Below are positions 35,933 through 44,546 of a stretch of DNA of 64,000 nt, one piece after another. Source of the DNA: Arthrobacter silvisoli (lineage in GTDB: Bacteria; Actinomycetota; Actinomycetes; Actinomycetales; Micrococcaceae); assembly GCF_003369445.1 (NCBI RefSeq), contig NZ_QRCU01000026.1:88730-152729 (forward strand), read 5' to 3'. Position 1 is the stretch's first letter. Every line of letters begins with the position of its first letter. The position numbers and the translations under genes were made by a program. The notes beneath the pieces are model-generated. The model did no database searches and was not told the DNA's origin. It saw only the letters and a program-made list of their open reading frames with translations.

Positions 35933-37465
35933 TTAGCTGCCGAGGCGCCGCTTCCAGACCTTCTTCCTGGTCTTCTCGTACGCGGCCTGCGATTGTTCTG
36001 CGGTGTCCTGCTCCTGCCGGGCCAGGTGCTGGTAGATCGCCTTGCTTGATTCGCTGAGATCCGGGGCGTCGGCGAAGCCGGCCAGGAGCTCCCGGGCGAT
36101 CACGGCATCCTGGTGCCGGCCGAGGACCTCTTGCAGGCGGTGGGCGGATTTCCGGAGTTTCCGGGCAGCTTTGCCGTGGAAGGGGACAGCGGTTTCGGCG
36201 CCGTGGCGCAGCCGTTTGGCGTCTTTGCGTATCTTGTGAAGGGCTTTGTCGTGCCGGGGGCCGTCGGGAGTCCTCCTGGCTTTGCGCTCGGATTTCTCCA
36301 GCCGCCCGATGGCCTGGTTGATGAGTTTGGCACTGGCCTTGCCCGCCTTGCGCTCCGCCTTGGCTTTGGCGGGCGGGTGGTTGCGGAAGTCCTCCAGGGC
36401 GTCCAGCAGCAGGAAGTACCGGGACGAATCCAGCGCGGCCAGCGCCCGGCGGTATCCGCCGTCGTACTTGGCGCCGAGTTCATGCTCGATCTGTCCCCGG
36501 ACGGGTCCGGACGACTGCTCGTCAGGCAGTCCACCGAGGTCGGCAAGGATCCGGGTGCGCAGGACCTCCGCATCGCGGGGCCGGCCGAGGACTCTTCCGA
36601 TCCAGCGCAGTTCGTCCTCAAGGCGGGCCGCCGCCCCTTTGTTGAACAACGGCCGGTAGATGGCCAACGCGGACCTGGTCCGCCGGACGGCCGAGCGCAT
36701 GTGGTGCAACGCCTCGGGCTCTTCGCGGCGGACCTCGGCGTCGTTGGCCAGGATCTCCGTGATGCGGTCGTCGAGGTAGGCAAGGACGACGTCCCGGACC
36801 GGACCGTTCTTGCGCGGGCGGAGGGGGCCCTGGTTCGTGCCTGCCGGCCAGGTGTCGCCCAGGGCGCGGGCCACCTTGGAGCTGTGGCCGGCGGGCCGGG
36901 CCCCGGCGGCGGCGATCACGGGCTCCGCGGCCCGGAACAGCTCCGGCGTGGCGTGGACGAGTTCGAGTTCCCATTCGCGCCAGTGCGCGCCTTGTTCCCG
37001 GCCCTTGGGTTCCGGACCCCTGAGTTGTGCCGCGTGGACGTGGTCGTCGGAGAAATCAGCGAGGTGCTCCCCGCTTGGCCCGTACAGCCGGGTGGTGGTC
37101 CGCCTGGTGGTGAGCCGGGCCGTGGGCGAAAGTTCCCTGCCGCGGGTGAAGGCAGCCAGCCGTTCGAGCAGGCGTGGGGGGACGTCGTCTGGCTGGCCCA
37201 GGGGCGCGTGGATTTCCTGGCGGTCATCGGGGCCCAGCGGCAGTTTCAAGTGCCAGCCGTCGTCGGGCCCTCCCGTGCGGCGCCGCAGCGTGATGGCCCG
37301 CCTGGCCAGTTCCATGTCCGGGGTGTCGAAGTAGACGGCCTCCAGGAGCATTTCGGCCGGCTCTCCGGTGTGTTCGACGCCGGGGATGTCGAGGAAGCGC
37401 GGTGCCCGGGCCGTGGGGCCGGGCTCGTACTTGCGCTCAGATTCGGTGCTTTCGGCAGAGGCCAT
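35933..37465 (-). CDS. CYTH and CHAD domain-containing protein
   Basis: 510 residues. The N-terminal CYTH tunnel domain begins with the E-x-E-x-K motif (ESERK) at about residues 8-12 and runs to about 195; the C-terminal CHAD domain (about 215-500) is His/Arg/Lys-rich with HHMRSAVRRTRSALAIY and HKIRKDAKRLRHGAE. CHAD domains bind polyphosphate and CYTH domains often cleave triphosphates, so a role with polyphosphate is likely. The start ATG 37465 lies four bases after the stop of a small gene upstream, in one operon. The frame extends upstream without homology. Confidence 0.92.
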   Translation of the reverse strand: MASAESTESERKYEPGPTARAPRFLDIPGVEHTGEPAEMLLEAVYFDTPDMELARRAITLRRRTGGPDDGWHLKLPLGPDDRQEIHAPLGQPDDVPPRLLERLAAFTRGRELSPTARLTTRRTTTRLYGPSGEHLADFSDDHVHAAQLRGPEPKGREQGAHWREWELELVHATPELFRAAEPVIAAAGARPAGHSSKVARALGDTWPAGTNQGPLRPRKNGPVRDVVLAYLDDRITEILANDAEVRREEPEALHHMRSAVRRTRSALAIYRPLFNKGAAARLEDELRWIGRVLGRPRDAEVLRTRILADLGGLPDEQSSGPVRGQIEHELGAKYDGGYRRALAALDSSRYFLLLDALEDFRNHPPAKAKAERKAGKASAKLINQAIGRLEKSERKARRTPDGPRHDKALHKIRKDAKRLRHGAETAVPFHGKAARKLRKSAHRLQEVLGRHQDAVIARELLAGFADAPDLSESSKAIYQHLARQEQDTAEQSQAAYEKTRKKVWKRRLGS

Positions 37466-37469
37466 GGGT

Positions 37470-37733
37470 TCAGGCGGCAGGGCCGGCCGGAGCGTCCAAT
37501 GCCACGGCGAGGACGGCATCGGCGACGTCCTCGCGCAGGTAGTAGGCACGGTTTTCCCGGGGCTCGAGGCTGCCATGGACCACGTAGTAGCCGCGGCCTT
37601 CGCCCGGGCCGCCGGCCGCACGGTCGAGAGCCTCGACGGCGGCGGGGTCCAGTTGTTGCGCCCGCCCGAGCTGGCGCAGCCGGTCCAGTTCCTCGGGGCG
37701 CAGCGCACTGATCAGCGCGGGGATGTTCGTCAT
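37470..37733 (-). CDS. 87-residue protein upstream of the CYTH/CHAD gene, unknown
   Basis: 87 residues, soluble. An N-terminal helical part (ALISALRPEELDRLRQLG, DPAAVEALDRAAGG) is followed by strands YYVVHGSLEPRENRAYYL and an Ala-rich tail. I do not recognise a family. ATG 37733 is preferred because AAAGGA lies eight bases upstream. A GTG at 37814 would add 27 residues and sits six bases after minus-strand TACAAT (37821-37826), so that promoter either gives an 81-base leader or a longer leaderless form. Gap to the CYTH/CHAD start is four bases. Confidence 0.65.
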   Translation of the reverse strand: MTNIPALISALRPEELDRLRQLGRAQQLDPAAVEALDRAAGGPGEGRGYYVVHGSLEPRENRAYYLREDVADAVLAVALDAPAGPAA

Positions 37734-37820
37734 GGCACACGTCCTTTGCCGGCACCTGCTGGGGGATGGTGTCGCACTCCGTCGGGCCGTCGGTGCCTTT
37801 GTCCGGCCCGGCACATCCCG

Positions 37821-37826
37821 ATTGTA
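37821..37826 (-). promoter_or_regulatory. -10 element for the CYTH/CHAD operon
   Basis: Minus-strand TACAAT, close to consensus, 88 bp upstream of the ATG of the 87-residue gene. The divergent SOS-type promoter at 37920-37948 is about 100 bp away. Confidence 0.5.
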
Positions 37827-37919
37827 GGACCGGCCGCTCCTGCCGAGAAGGGCCGGATCCGGTGTATGGTGACGGCCCGTATCCGGATCATCCGTCCGCG
37901 CGGGCGCAGCTTACAAACC

Positions 37920-37948
37920 TTGAATTCGAATATATGTTCGAATAATAT
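37920..37948 (+). promoter_or_regulatory. Promoter with LexA box filling the spacer
   Basis: TTGAAT (-35, 37920-37925), 17-bp spacer, TAATAT (-10, 37943-37948). The spacer contains TCGAATATATGTTCGA (37926-37941), one mismatch from the actinobacterial SOS box TCGAACATATGTTCGA. Seven bases later the ATG at 37956 starts, so the transcript should be leaderless. Confidence 0.8.
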
Positions 37949-37955
37949 TGCCCGC

Positions 37956-38291
37956 ATGAAAGAACGCACGCCGGACGGCCCCATGAGAGCGGACGGCCCC
38001 ATGAAAGCAGACGGCCCCATGAAGGCAATGAGCCCTGGGGTGGTCGATTTCCTGTTCAGGCAGCTGGTCAACGGTGATCCGCCCGAGGATGTGCAATGGC
38101 AGCGCGAGGGGACCATGCTCGTCGAAGAACCTCCGGGCGCAGAACTTGCCCGGCGCTTGTCGGAGACGGACCTCGATGCCCTGACGCCCGCGGAACTCTT
38201 CGACTACGTCCGTGCCGCCCAGCGGCTGGGTGCCTGGGTCGACAAACTTCGGGAGGCCGCCGTCGGGCGGTATTGCGCGGGGCGGTTCTGA
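37956..38291 (+). CDS. Predicted SOS-regulated small protein resembling a DUF222 N-terminal segment
   Basis: 111 residues. A Met/Pro/Asp-rich N-terminus has three tandem DGPM(R/K)A units (18-bp repeats at 37974-38027). The remainder is helical: VVDFLFRQLVNGD, then LSETDLDALTPAELFDYV and AQRLGAWVDKLREAAVGRY. This last part resembles the start of DUF222/HNH endonuclease proteins common in actinobacteria, but there is no DUF222 core or HNH domain here. The promoter carries a near-perfect LexA box, so induction by DNA damage is predicted. Start could also be one of the ATGs in the repeats. Function unknown. Confidence 0.72.
   Translation: MKERTPDGPMRADGPMKADGPMKAMSPGVVDFLFRQLVNGDPPEDVQWQREGTMLVEEPPGAELARRLSETDLDALTPAELFDYVRAAQRLGAWVDKLREAAVGRYCAGRF
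37974..38027 (+). repeat. Three 18-bp tandem repeats
   Basis: Unit GACGGCCCCATGAnAGCn repeated three times in frame, each containing an ATG. Encodes DGPM(R/K)A. Copy-number change would alter protein length by six residues per unit. Confidence 0.85.
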
Positions 38292-38367
38292 CGCGGGAGC
38301 TGAATTTGACGGCGGACTCCCCGCCCCCATTCCCGTAACGTGCGGCTGACAGGGTAACGTTTTTCGT

Positions 38368-39279
38368 ATGTCTGACTCCCGCGCAATTGTTCCTGCCCTC
38401 GGTACCCTGCTGACCGCGATGGTCACCCCCTTCACCAAGGACGGTGACGTCGATTACAAGCAGGCGGCGGAACTGGCGAACAAGCTGGTCGACGACGGCT
38501 GCGACGGCCTGGTCGTCACCGGAACCACGGGCGAAACCTCCACCCTCACCGACGAGGAAAACCTCGGCATGTTCCGCGCCGTCAAGGACGCCGTCGGGGA
38601 CCGTGCCGCCATCATCGCCGGCACCGGCACCAACGACACCGCCCACTCCGTGCACCTCTCGCAGGAAGCCGCGAAGCTCGGCGTCGACGGGCTCCTGCTC
38701 GTCACCCCTTACTACAACAAGCCCAGCCAGGCAGGCATCCGCGCCCACTTTGAAGCCGTGGCCTCCGCCACCGACGTCCCGGTGATGCTCTACGACATCC
38801 CCGGACGCTCCTCCGTGCAGATCGCCCCGGACACCATGATCCGGCTGGCCGAACACCCCAACATCGTGGCCGTCAAGGACGCCAAGGCTGACTTCGCCGC
38901 CGCCACCCGCGTCATGGCCCGGACCGACCTCGCCTTCTACTCCGGCGACGACGGACTGACCCTCGAGTGGATGGCCCTCGGCGCCGTCGGCCTGGTGGGC
39001 GTCACCACGCACGTCGCCACCCGCCGATTCCGCGAACTGGTGGACGCCGTCAACGCCAACGACCTTGGCACCGCGCGCAAGATCAACTTCGAACTGGAAC
39101 CGGTCATCCGTGCCACGATGACCCGCGTCCAGGGCGCCGTCGCCGCCAAGCAGATTCTTAAATGGCAGGGAGTCCTGCCGAACTCGTATGTCCGTTTGCC
39201 CCTCGTGGAGCCGGACGCCGACGAGATCAACACCATCCGCGAGGACTTGGCGGAAGCCGGAATGGACTTCACCGTCTAG
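38368..39279 (+). CDS. dapA: 4-hydroxy-tetrahydrodipicolinate synthase
   Basis: 303 residues; condenses pyruvate with aspartate semialdehyde. The Schiff-base lysine is Lys170 in PNIVAVKDAKAD; the TGTTGET phosphate-type loop, LVTPYYNKPSQ and LYDIPGRSSV are intact. TAACGT (38355-38360) lies 7 bases before ATG 38368, so the mRNA is likely leaderless. Followed closely by rnj (27-bp gap), a usual actinobacterial pair. Confidence 0.97.
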   Translation: MSDSRAIVPALGTLLTAMVTPFTKDGDVDYKQAAELANKLVDDGCDGLVVTGTTGETSTLTDEENLGMFRAVKDAVGDRAAIIAGTGTNDTAHSVHLSQEAAKLGVDGLLLVTPYYNKPSQAGIRAHFEAVASATDVPVMLYDIPGRSSVQIAPDTMIRLAEHPNIVAVKDAKADFAAATRVMARTDLAFYSGDDGLTLEWMALGAVGLVGVTTHVATRRFRELVDAVNANDLGTARKINFELEPVIRATMTRVQGAVAAKQILKWQGVLPNSYVRLPLVEPDADEINTIREDLAEAGMDFTV

Positions 39280-39306
39280 GAAGATTCCGCCGGAAAGTAG
39301 CGCACT

Positions 39307-40998
39307 ATGACCCAAACCGCCCTTCCCGGACTTACCACTCCACCCAAGCTCAAGGAGGGAACGCTCCGGATCGTGCCCCTCGGCGGCCTGGGTGAAGTCG
39401 GCCGCAACATGGCCGTTTTCGAAATCGACGGGAAGCTCCTCATCGTCGACTGCGGCGTGCTCTTCCCCGAAGAGACCCAGCCTGGCGTGGACCTGATCCT
39501 CCCGGACTTCAGCTACATCGAAGACCGCTTGGACGACGTCGTCGCCATCGTGCTGACCCACGGGCACGAGGACCACATCGGTGCCGTGCCGTACCTGCTG
39601 CGCCTGAAGCCGGACCTGCCCTTGGTGGGTTCACAGCTGACCCTGGCACTGGTGGAGGCCAAGCTCCAGGAACACCGGATCAAGCCGTACACCCTCACCG
39701 TCACGGAAGGGCAGATCGAGCAGTTCGGCCCCTTCGAATGCGAATTCGTCGCGGTCAACCACTCCATCCCGGACGCCCTTGCCGTATTCATCCGCACGGC
39801 AGGCGGCAACGTGCTGCACACCGGCGACTTCAAGATGGACCAGCTGCCGCTGGACGGCCGGATCACCGACCTGCGCCACTTCGCCCGCCTCGGCGAAGAG
39901 GGCGTGGACCTCTTCATGGCCGACTCCACGAACGCGGACGTCCCCGGCTTCACCACCGCGGAAAAGGAAATCGGCCCCACCCTGGAGCGGCTGTTCAGCC
40001 AGGCGAAGAAACGCATCATCGTCGCGTCCTTCTCCTCGCACGTGCACCGTGTGCAGCAGGTCCTGGACGCCGCCGCCAAGCACGGCCGGAACGTGGCCTT
40101 CGTGGGCCGCTCCATGGTCCGGAACATGGCCATCGCCGCCAAGCTGGGCTACCTGGACGTGCCGCCAGGCATCCTCGTGGACCTGAAGAACATCGACCAG
40201 TTGCCGGATCACCGCGTGGTCCTGATGTCCACCGGTTCCCAGGGCGAACCCATGGCCGCACTGTCCCGCATGGCGAACGGCGACCACCGCGTCGTCGTCG
40301 GCATCGGCGACACCGTCATCCTGGCCTCGAGCCTCATCCCCGGCAACGAGAATGCCGTCTTCCGGATCATCAACGGCCTGCTCAAGCTCGGCGCGGACGT
40401 CATCCACAAGGGCACCGCCAAGGTGCACGTCTCCGGCCACGCCGCTGCCGGTGAGCTGCTCTACTGCTACAACATCCTCAAGCCGCTGAACGCCATGCCC
40501 GTGCACGGCGAAACGCGGCACCTGATCGCCAACGGCCGGATCGCCGAGGACTCGGGCGTGCCCACGGAGAACGTCATCCTCGCGGACAACGGCACCGTGA
40601 TCGACCTGAAGGACCATAAGGCCCGGGTGTCGGGCCAGGTGGAAGTCGGTTTCGTCTACGTGGACGGCTCCAGCGTCGGTGAGATCACGGACGCCGACCT
40701 CAAGGACCGCAGGATCCTCGGCGACGAAGGCTTCATTTCGGTCATCACCGTCGTCAACCGCACCACCGGCAAGATCGTCTCCGGCCCGGAGATCCATGCC
40801 CGGGGCGTCGCGGAGGACGACGCCGTGTTCGACGAGATCGTGCCGAAGATCAACGCTGCCCTCGAGGAAGCCGTGGTCAACCACCCGGACCACACCAACT
40901 ACCAGCTCCAGCAGGTGGTGCGCCGCGTAATCGGTACCTGGGTGAACCGCAGGCTCCGCCGCCGCCCGATGATCATCCCCGTGGTCCTCGAGGCGTAG
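39307..40998 (+). CDS. rnj: Ribonuclease J
   Basis: 563 residues; metallo-beta-lactamase fold RNase with endo- and 5'-exonuclease activity. Zinc motif LTHGHEDHIGAVPYLL, beta-CASP motifs (ASFSSHVHRVQQV, STGSQGEPMAAL, HVSGHAAAGE) and a C-terminal oligomerisation domain are present. Partners with PNPase in mRNA decay. ATG 39307 is used; the upstream site GGAAAG is twelve bases away. A double hairpin follows. Confidence 0.96.
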   Translation: MTQTALPGLTTPPKLKEGTLRIVPLGGLGEVGRNMAVFEIDGKLLIVDCGVLFPEETQPGVDLILPDFSYIEDRLDDVVAIVLTHGHEDHIGAVPYLLRLKPDLPLVGSQLTLALVEAKLQEHRIKPYTLTVTEGQIEQFGPFECEFVAVNHSIPDALAVFIRTAGGNVLHTGDFKMDQLPLDGRITDLRHFARLGEEGVDLFMADSTNADVPGFTTAEKEIGPTLERLFSQAKKRIIVASFSSHVHRVQQVLDAAAKHGRNVAFVGRSMVRNMAIAAKLGYLDVPPGILVDLKNIDQLPDHRVVLMSTGSQGEPMAALSRMANGDHRVVVGIGDTVILASSLIPGNENAVFRIINGLLKLGADVIHKGTAKVHVSGHAAAGELLYCYNILKPLNAMPVHGETRHLIANGRIAEDSGVPTENVILADNGTVIDLKDHKARVSGQVEVGFVYVDGSSVGEITDADLKDRRILGDEGFISVITVVNRTTGKIVSGPEIHARGVAEDDAVFDEIVPKINAALEEAVVNHPDHTNYQLQQVVRRVIGTWVNRRLRRRPMIIPVVLEA

Positions 40999-41009
40999 CT
41001 CACACGCAG

Positions 41010-41070
41010 CGGGCCCCTGAGGGGCCCGAAAAGCCGGACGGCCCGGAATCCGCAGGATTCCGGGCCGTTT
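41010..41070 (+). terminator. Tandem hairpins between rnj and ftsK
   Basis: First stem CGGGCCCC-TGA-GGGGCCCG (41010-41028), second a 14-bp perfect stem ACGGCCCGGAATCC / GGATTCCGGGCCGT with loop GCA (41038-41068), followed by TT. The second hairpin ends just before the ftsK -10 element. Confidence 0.75.
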
Positions 41071-41087
41071 GCGGTACCGTGGCGGGT

Positions 41088-43937
41088 ATGGCGACTCGTA
41101 CTTCCTCCGCGCCAAAAGGCAGCTCCACCAGCAGGTCCGGCGGATCCGGCCGGGGCGGAGCCACCACCAAATCCGCCAGGAGCAGCGGCCCGGCTTCCCG
41201 GGGCAGCGCCCGCGGCAAGGCAAACGCCGAACCCCAGCAGCCGTGGATCGTCAGGGTCCTGGCCAGGGCCTGGCAGGGGATCGGACACCTTGTCGGCGCC
41301 GGAGTGCGCCGCATCGGCTACGACGTCAGCGACCTCGATCCGGCGGACCGCCGCGACGGCGCCGCCCTGTTCAACCTTGTGCTCGGCATCTTCATCGCCA
41401 CCTTCGCCTGGTGGGGCTTCAGCGGCTGGCTTCCGGACCTCGTCTACAGTGTGGTCAACGGCACCTTCGGCTGGATCTCCCTCTTGCTGCCGCTCATGCT
41501 TTTCGTCTGCGCCTTCAGGCTGTTCCGGCGGCCGTGGGACGGCCGCGGCAACAACCGGGTGGGCATCGGCTTCCTCATCATGACCTTCGCCGGAACCGGC
41601 CTGGCACACATCATCGGCGGGCAGCCCACGGTCGCGGACGGTTTCGACGGGCTGCGCCGCGCCGGCGGCATGCTCGGCTTCCTCGCCGCCGCGCCGTTGG
41701 CGGCCATCCACGCCGCGGTGCCCGTCCTCGTCTACTCCGCCTTGGCCTTCACGTCCCTGCTCATCGTCACCGCGACGCCCTTCGGGGCCATCCCGCAGCG
41801 CATCCGCGGTGCGTACGAACACCTCATGGGCGTGGACCTCATGGACGACGGCGCCGGCGGCGACGCGCACGACCGCAGCTACTTGTACGAGAACGACCGC
41901 CCCGCCCCGAAGAAGAAAAAGCGCATGCGCCTCTTCGGCAAGGACGAGGACGCCGAGCCGGACCTGGGCGGCTATGTGGGGGACGAGGCCTTCGAACACG
42001 CAATAGTCGACGGCGAAGACGGCGCCAAGGCACCGAAGGCACCCTCGGTACCGCCGGGAGTCCGTCGTCCCACCCAGGCGGAGATCGCCGTCGAGAAGAT
42101 CAAGGCGGCACAAGGGCTCGGGAACAGCAGCCTTGGAAGCGGTCCGGCAAGCGGCGAGAACCCCACGGAGGCGATCCCCGTCGTCGCGCCCGCCACCACG
42201 GTGCCCTCGACGCCGGTCAGCCCGCCTCCGCCGCCCACGCCGATCCCGCAGCGTACCGAGCAGCTCTCGCTGGCCGGCGACGTCACGTACACGCTTCCGG
42301 CGTCGGACTACCTCACCCCGGGTTCAATTCCGAAGGAACGCACGGAAGCCAATGACGCCGTCGTGGCCGCCCTCACCGACACCATGCAGCAGTTCAATGT
42401 GGATGCCACCGTCACCGGCTTCAGCCGCGGCCCCACCGTCACCCGTTACGAAATCGAACTCTCCCCGGGCACCAAAGTTGAACGCGTCACGGCACTGTCC
42501 AAGAACATCTCCTACGCGGTGGCCTCCAGCGATGTCCGTATCCTCAGCCCCATCCCGGGCAAGTCCGCCATCGGCATCGAAATCCCCAACACGGACCGCG
42601 AGACTGTCTCCCTGGGCGACGTCCTGCGCAGTCAGAACGCCCGCCGTACCGACCACCCGATGGTCATGGGAGTGGGCAAGGACGTCGAAGGCGGGTACGT
42701 GGTGGCCAACTTGGCCAAGATGCCGCACTTGCTCGTGGCCGGCGCCACCGGTGCCGGCAAGTCCTCCTTTGTGAACTCGATGATCACCTCGATCCTGATG
42801 CGCGCCACGCCGGACGAAGTCCGCATGGTCATGGTTGACCCCAAGCGGGTGGAACTGACCGCCTACGAAGGCGTGCCGCACCTGATCACGCCCATCATCA
42901 CCAACCCGAAGAAAGCCGCCGAGGCCCTGCAGTGGGTGGTCCGCGAAATGGACGCCCGCTACGACGACCTGGCCAACTACGGCTACAAGCACATCGACGA
43001 CTTCAACAAGGCCGTCCGGGCGGGCAAGGTGGTTCCGCCGCCGGACTCCAAGCGTGTCATCAAGCCGTACCCGTACCTGCTGGTGATCGTGGACGAACTC
43101 GCGGACCTCATGATGGTGGCCCCGCGCGACGTCGAAGACTCGATCGTGCGTATCACCCAGCTGGCCCGCGCCGCCGGCATCCACCTGGTGCTGGCCACGC
43201 AGCGTCCGTCGGTGGACGTGGTCACCGGCCTCATCAAGGCCAATGTGCCTTCCCGCATGGCCTTCGCCACCTCCTCCGTCACCGACTCCCGCGTGGTCTT
43301 GGACCAGCCCGGCGCGGAAAAGCTCATCGGCCAGGGCGACGCCCTCTTCCTGCCGATGGGTGCCTCCAAGGCCATGCGCGTCCAGGGCGCGTGGGTCTCG
43401 GAATCGGAGATCCACAAAGTGGTTGAGCACGTCAAGGGACAGCTGCAGGCGGTCTACCGGGACGACGTCGCCGCGGAGGCGCCGAAGAAGCAGATCGACG
43501 ACGACATCGGGGACGACCTCGAGGTCCTGTTGCAGGCCACCGAACTCGTGGTCACCACGCAGTTCGGCTCCACCTCGATGCTCCAGCGCAAGCTGCGCGT
43601 GGGCTTCGCCAAGGCCGGCCGGCTCATGGACCTGCTCGAGTCCCGCGGCGTCGTCGGTCCGTCCGAAGGATCAAAGGCCCGCGACGTGCTCGTCAAGCCG
43701 GACGACCTCGCACCGGTGCTTGCCGCCATGAAGGGCGGCGAAGCGCCTGCCGTCCCCGATGCCCACACCGCAGCGCTCAGTGACAACGCGAACGCGAACA
43801 TCGCCGTTGGTGGTTATGCCGAAGACCTTGTGGCCGCCGATCTGGACAACCGGACCCAGGCCATCGATTACCACGACGGTGCCGACGGCGGAGAGGACGA
43901 CGACGGCGAGGACGCCTGGTCGCTGACCGGACGGTAG
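41088..43937 (+). CDS. ftsK: DNA translocase FtsK
   Basis: 949 residues. A basic Ser/Gly-rich N-terminus is followed by four membrane segments (about 105-260), an acidic/Pro-rich linker (to about 400), then the RecA-like motor with Walker A GATGAGKS (552-559), Walker B LLVIVDELADLMM, and a C-terminal gamma winged-helix domain that reads KOPS-type sites. It pumps chromosome termini at the division septum. ATG 41088 is preferred over GTG 41079 because TACCGT (41075-41080) lies 7 bases before it, indicating a leaderless start. Confidence 0.96.
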   Translation: MATRTSSAPKGSSTSRSGGSGRGGATTKSARSSGPASRGSARGKANAEPQQPWIVRVLARAWQGIGHLVGAGVRRIGYDVSDLDPADRRDGAALFNLVLGIFIATFAWWGFSGWLPDLVYSVVNGTFGWISLLLPLMLFVCAFRLFRRPWDGRGNNRVGIGFLIMTFAGTGLAHIIGGQPTVADGFDGLRRAGGMLGFLAAAPLAAIHAAVPVLVYSALAFTSLLIVTATPFGAIPQRIRGAYEHLMGVDLMDDGAGGDAHDRSYLYENDRPAPKKKKRMRLFGKDEDAEPDLGGYVGDEAFEHAIVDGEDGAKAPKAPSVPPGVRRPTQAEIAVEKIKAAQGLGNSSLGSGPASGENPTEAIPVVAPATTVPSTPVSPPPPPTPIPQRTEQLSLAGDVTYTLPASDYLTPGSIPKERTEANDAVVAALTDTMQQFNVDATVTGFSRGPTVTRYEIELSPGTKVERVTALSKNISYAVASSDVRILSPIPGKSAIGIEIPNTDRETVSLGDVLRSQNARRTDHPMVMGVGKDVEGGYVVANLAKMPHLLVAGATGAGKSSFVNSMITSILMRATPDEVRMVMVDPKRVELTAYEGVPHLITPIITNPKKAAEALQWVVREMDARYDDLANYGYKHIDDFNKAVRAGKVVPPPDSKRVIKPYPYLLVIVDELADLMMVAPRDVEDSIVRITQLARAAGIHLVLATQRPSVDVVTGLIKANVPSRMAFATSSVTDSRVVLDQPGAEKLIGQGDALFLPMGASKAMRVQGAWVSESEIHKVVEHVKGQLQAVYRDDVAAEAPKKQIDDDIGDDLEVLLQATELVVTTQFGSTSMLQRKLRVGFAKAGRLMDLLESRGVVGPSEGSKARDVLVKPDDLAPVLAAMKGGEAPAVPDAHTAALSDNANANIAVGGYAEDLVAADLDNRTQAIDYHDGADGGEDDDGEDAWSLTGR

Positions 43938-43946
43938 CCTAGAGGC

Positions 43947-44546
43947 GTGACTACATCCGAAGGCAGCCAAGCCGGTTCCGGCTCCGAGATCTGGAACCTG
44001 CCCAACATCCTGACGATGCTGCGCATCGCCCTCGTCCCCTTCTTCGTCTGGTTCCTGCTTGCCGACAACGGCGAGCATGGCGCCTGGCGCTGGGTCGCCG
44101 TCGTCGCCTTCGCCGCGGCAATCTACACGGACAAGCTCGACGGCGACATCGCCCGCAGCCGGAACCTGATCACCAACTTCGGCAAGATCGCCGACCCGAT
44201 CGCAGACAAGCTGCTCACCGGCTCCGCTCTGGTGCTCCTCTCGGCGCTGGGGGAGCTGCCCTGGTGGATCACCATCGTCATCCTGGTGCGGGAGTGGGGG
44301 ATTACCGCCCTGCGCTTCTTCGTGATCCGCTATGGCGTCATGCCGGCCTCGCGCGGTGGAAAACTCAAGACCGTCGTCCAGACCGTCGCCATCTTCCTGT
44401 TTATCGTGCCGCTGGCGTCGATAGCCCCCTGGCTGTATTGGCTGGCATTCGCCGTGATGCTCGCGGCGCTCGTCATCACCGTCTGGACCGGCGTCGAGTA
44501 CGTCTTCCAGGCGCTGAGGCTGCGGGCTGCGGGAAGGCGCCCATGA
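43947..44546 (+). CDS. pgsA: CDP-diacylglycerol-glycerol-3-phosphate 3-phosphatidyltransferase
   Basis: 199 residues, integral membrane enzyme of phosphatidylglycerol synthesis. The CDP-alcohol motif D-x2-D-G-x2-A-R-x8-G-x3-D-x3-D is intact (KLDGDIARSR...FGKIADPIADK). GTG 43947 lies six bases after TAGCCT (43935-43940), which overlaps the ftsK stop; leaderless start likely. The end overlaps cinA (ATGA). Confidence 0.95.
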   Translation: MTTSEGSQAGSGSEIWNLPNILTMLRIALVPFFVWFLLADNGEHGAWRWVAVVAFAAAIYTDKLDGDIARSRNLITNFGKIADPIADKLLTGSALVLLSALGELPWWITIVILVREWGITALRFFVIRYGVMPASRGGKLKTVVQTVAIFLFIVPLASIAPWLYWLAFAVMLAALVITVWTGVEYVFQALRLRAAGRRP

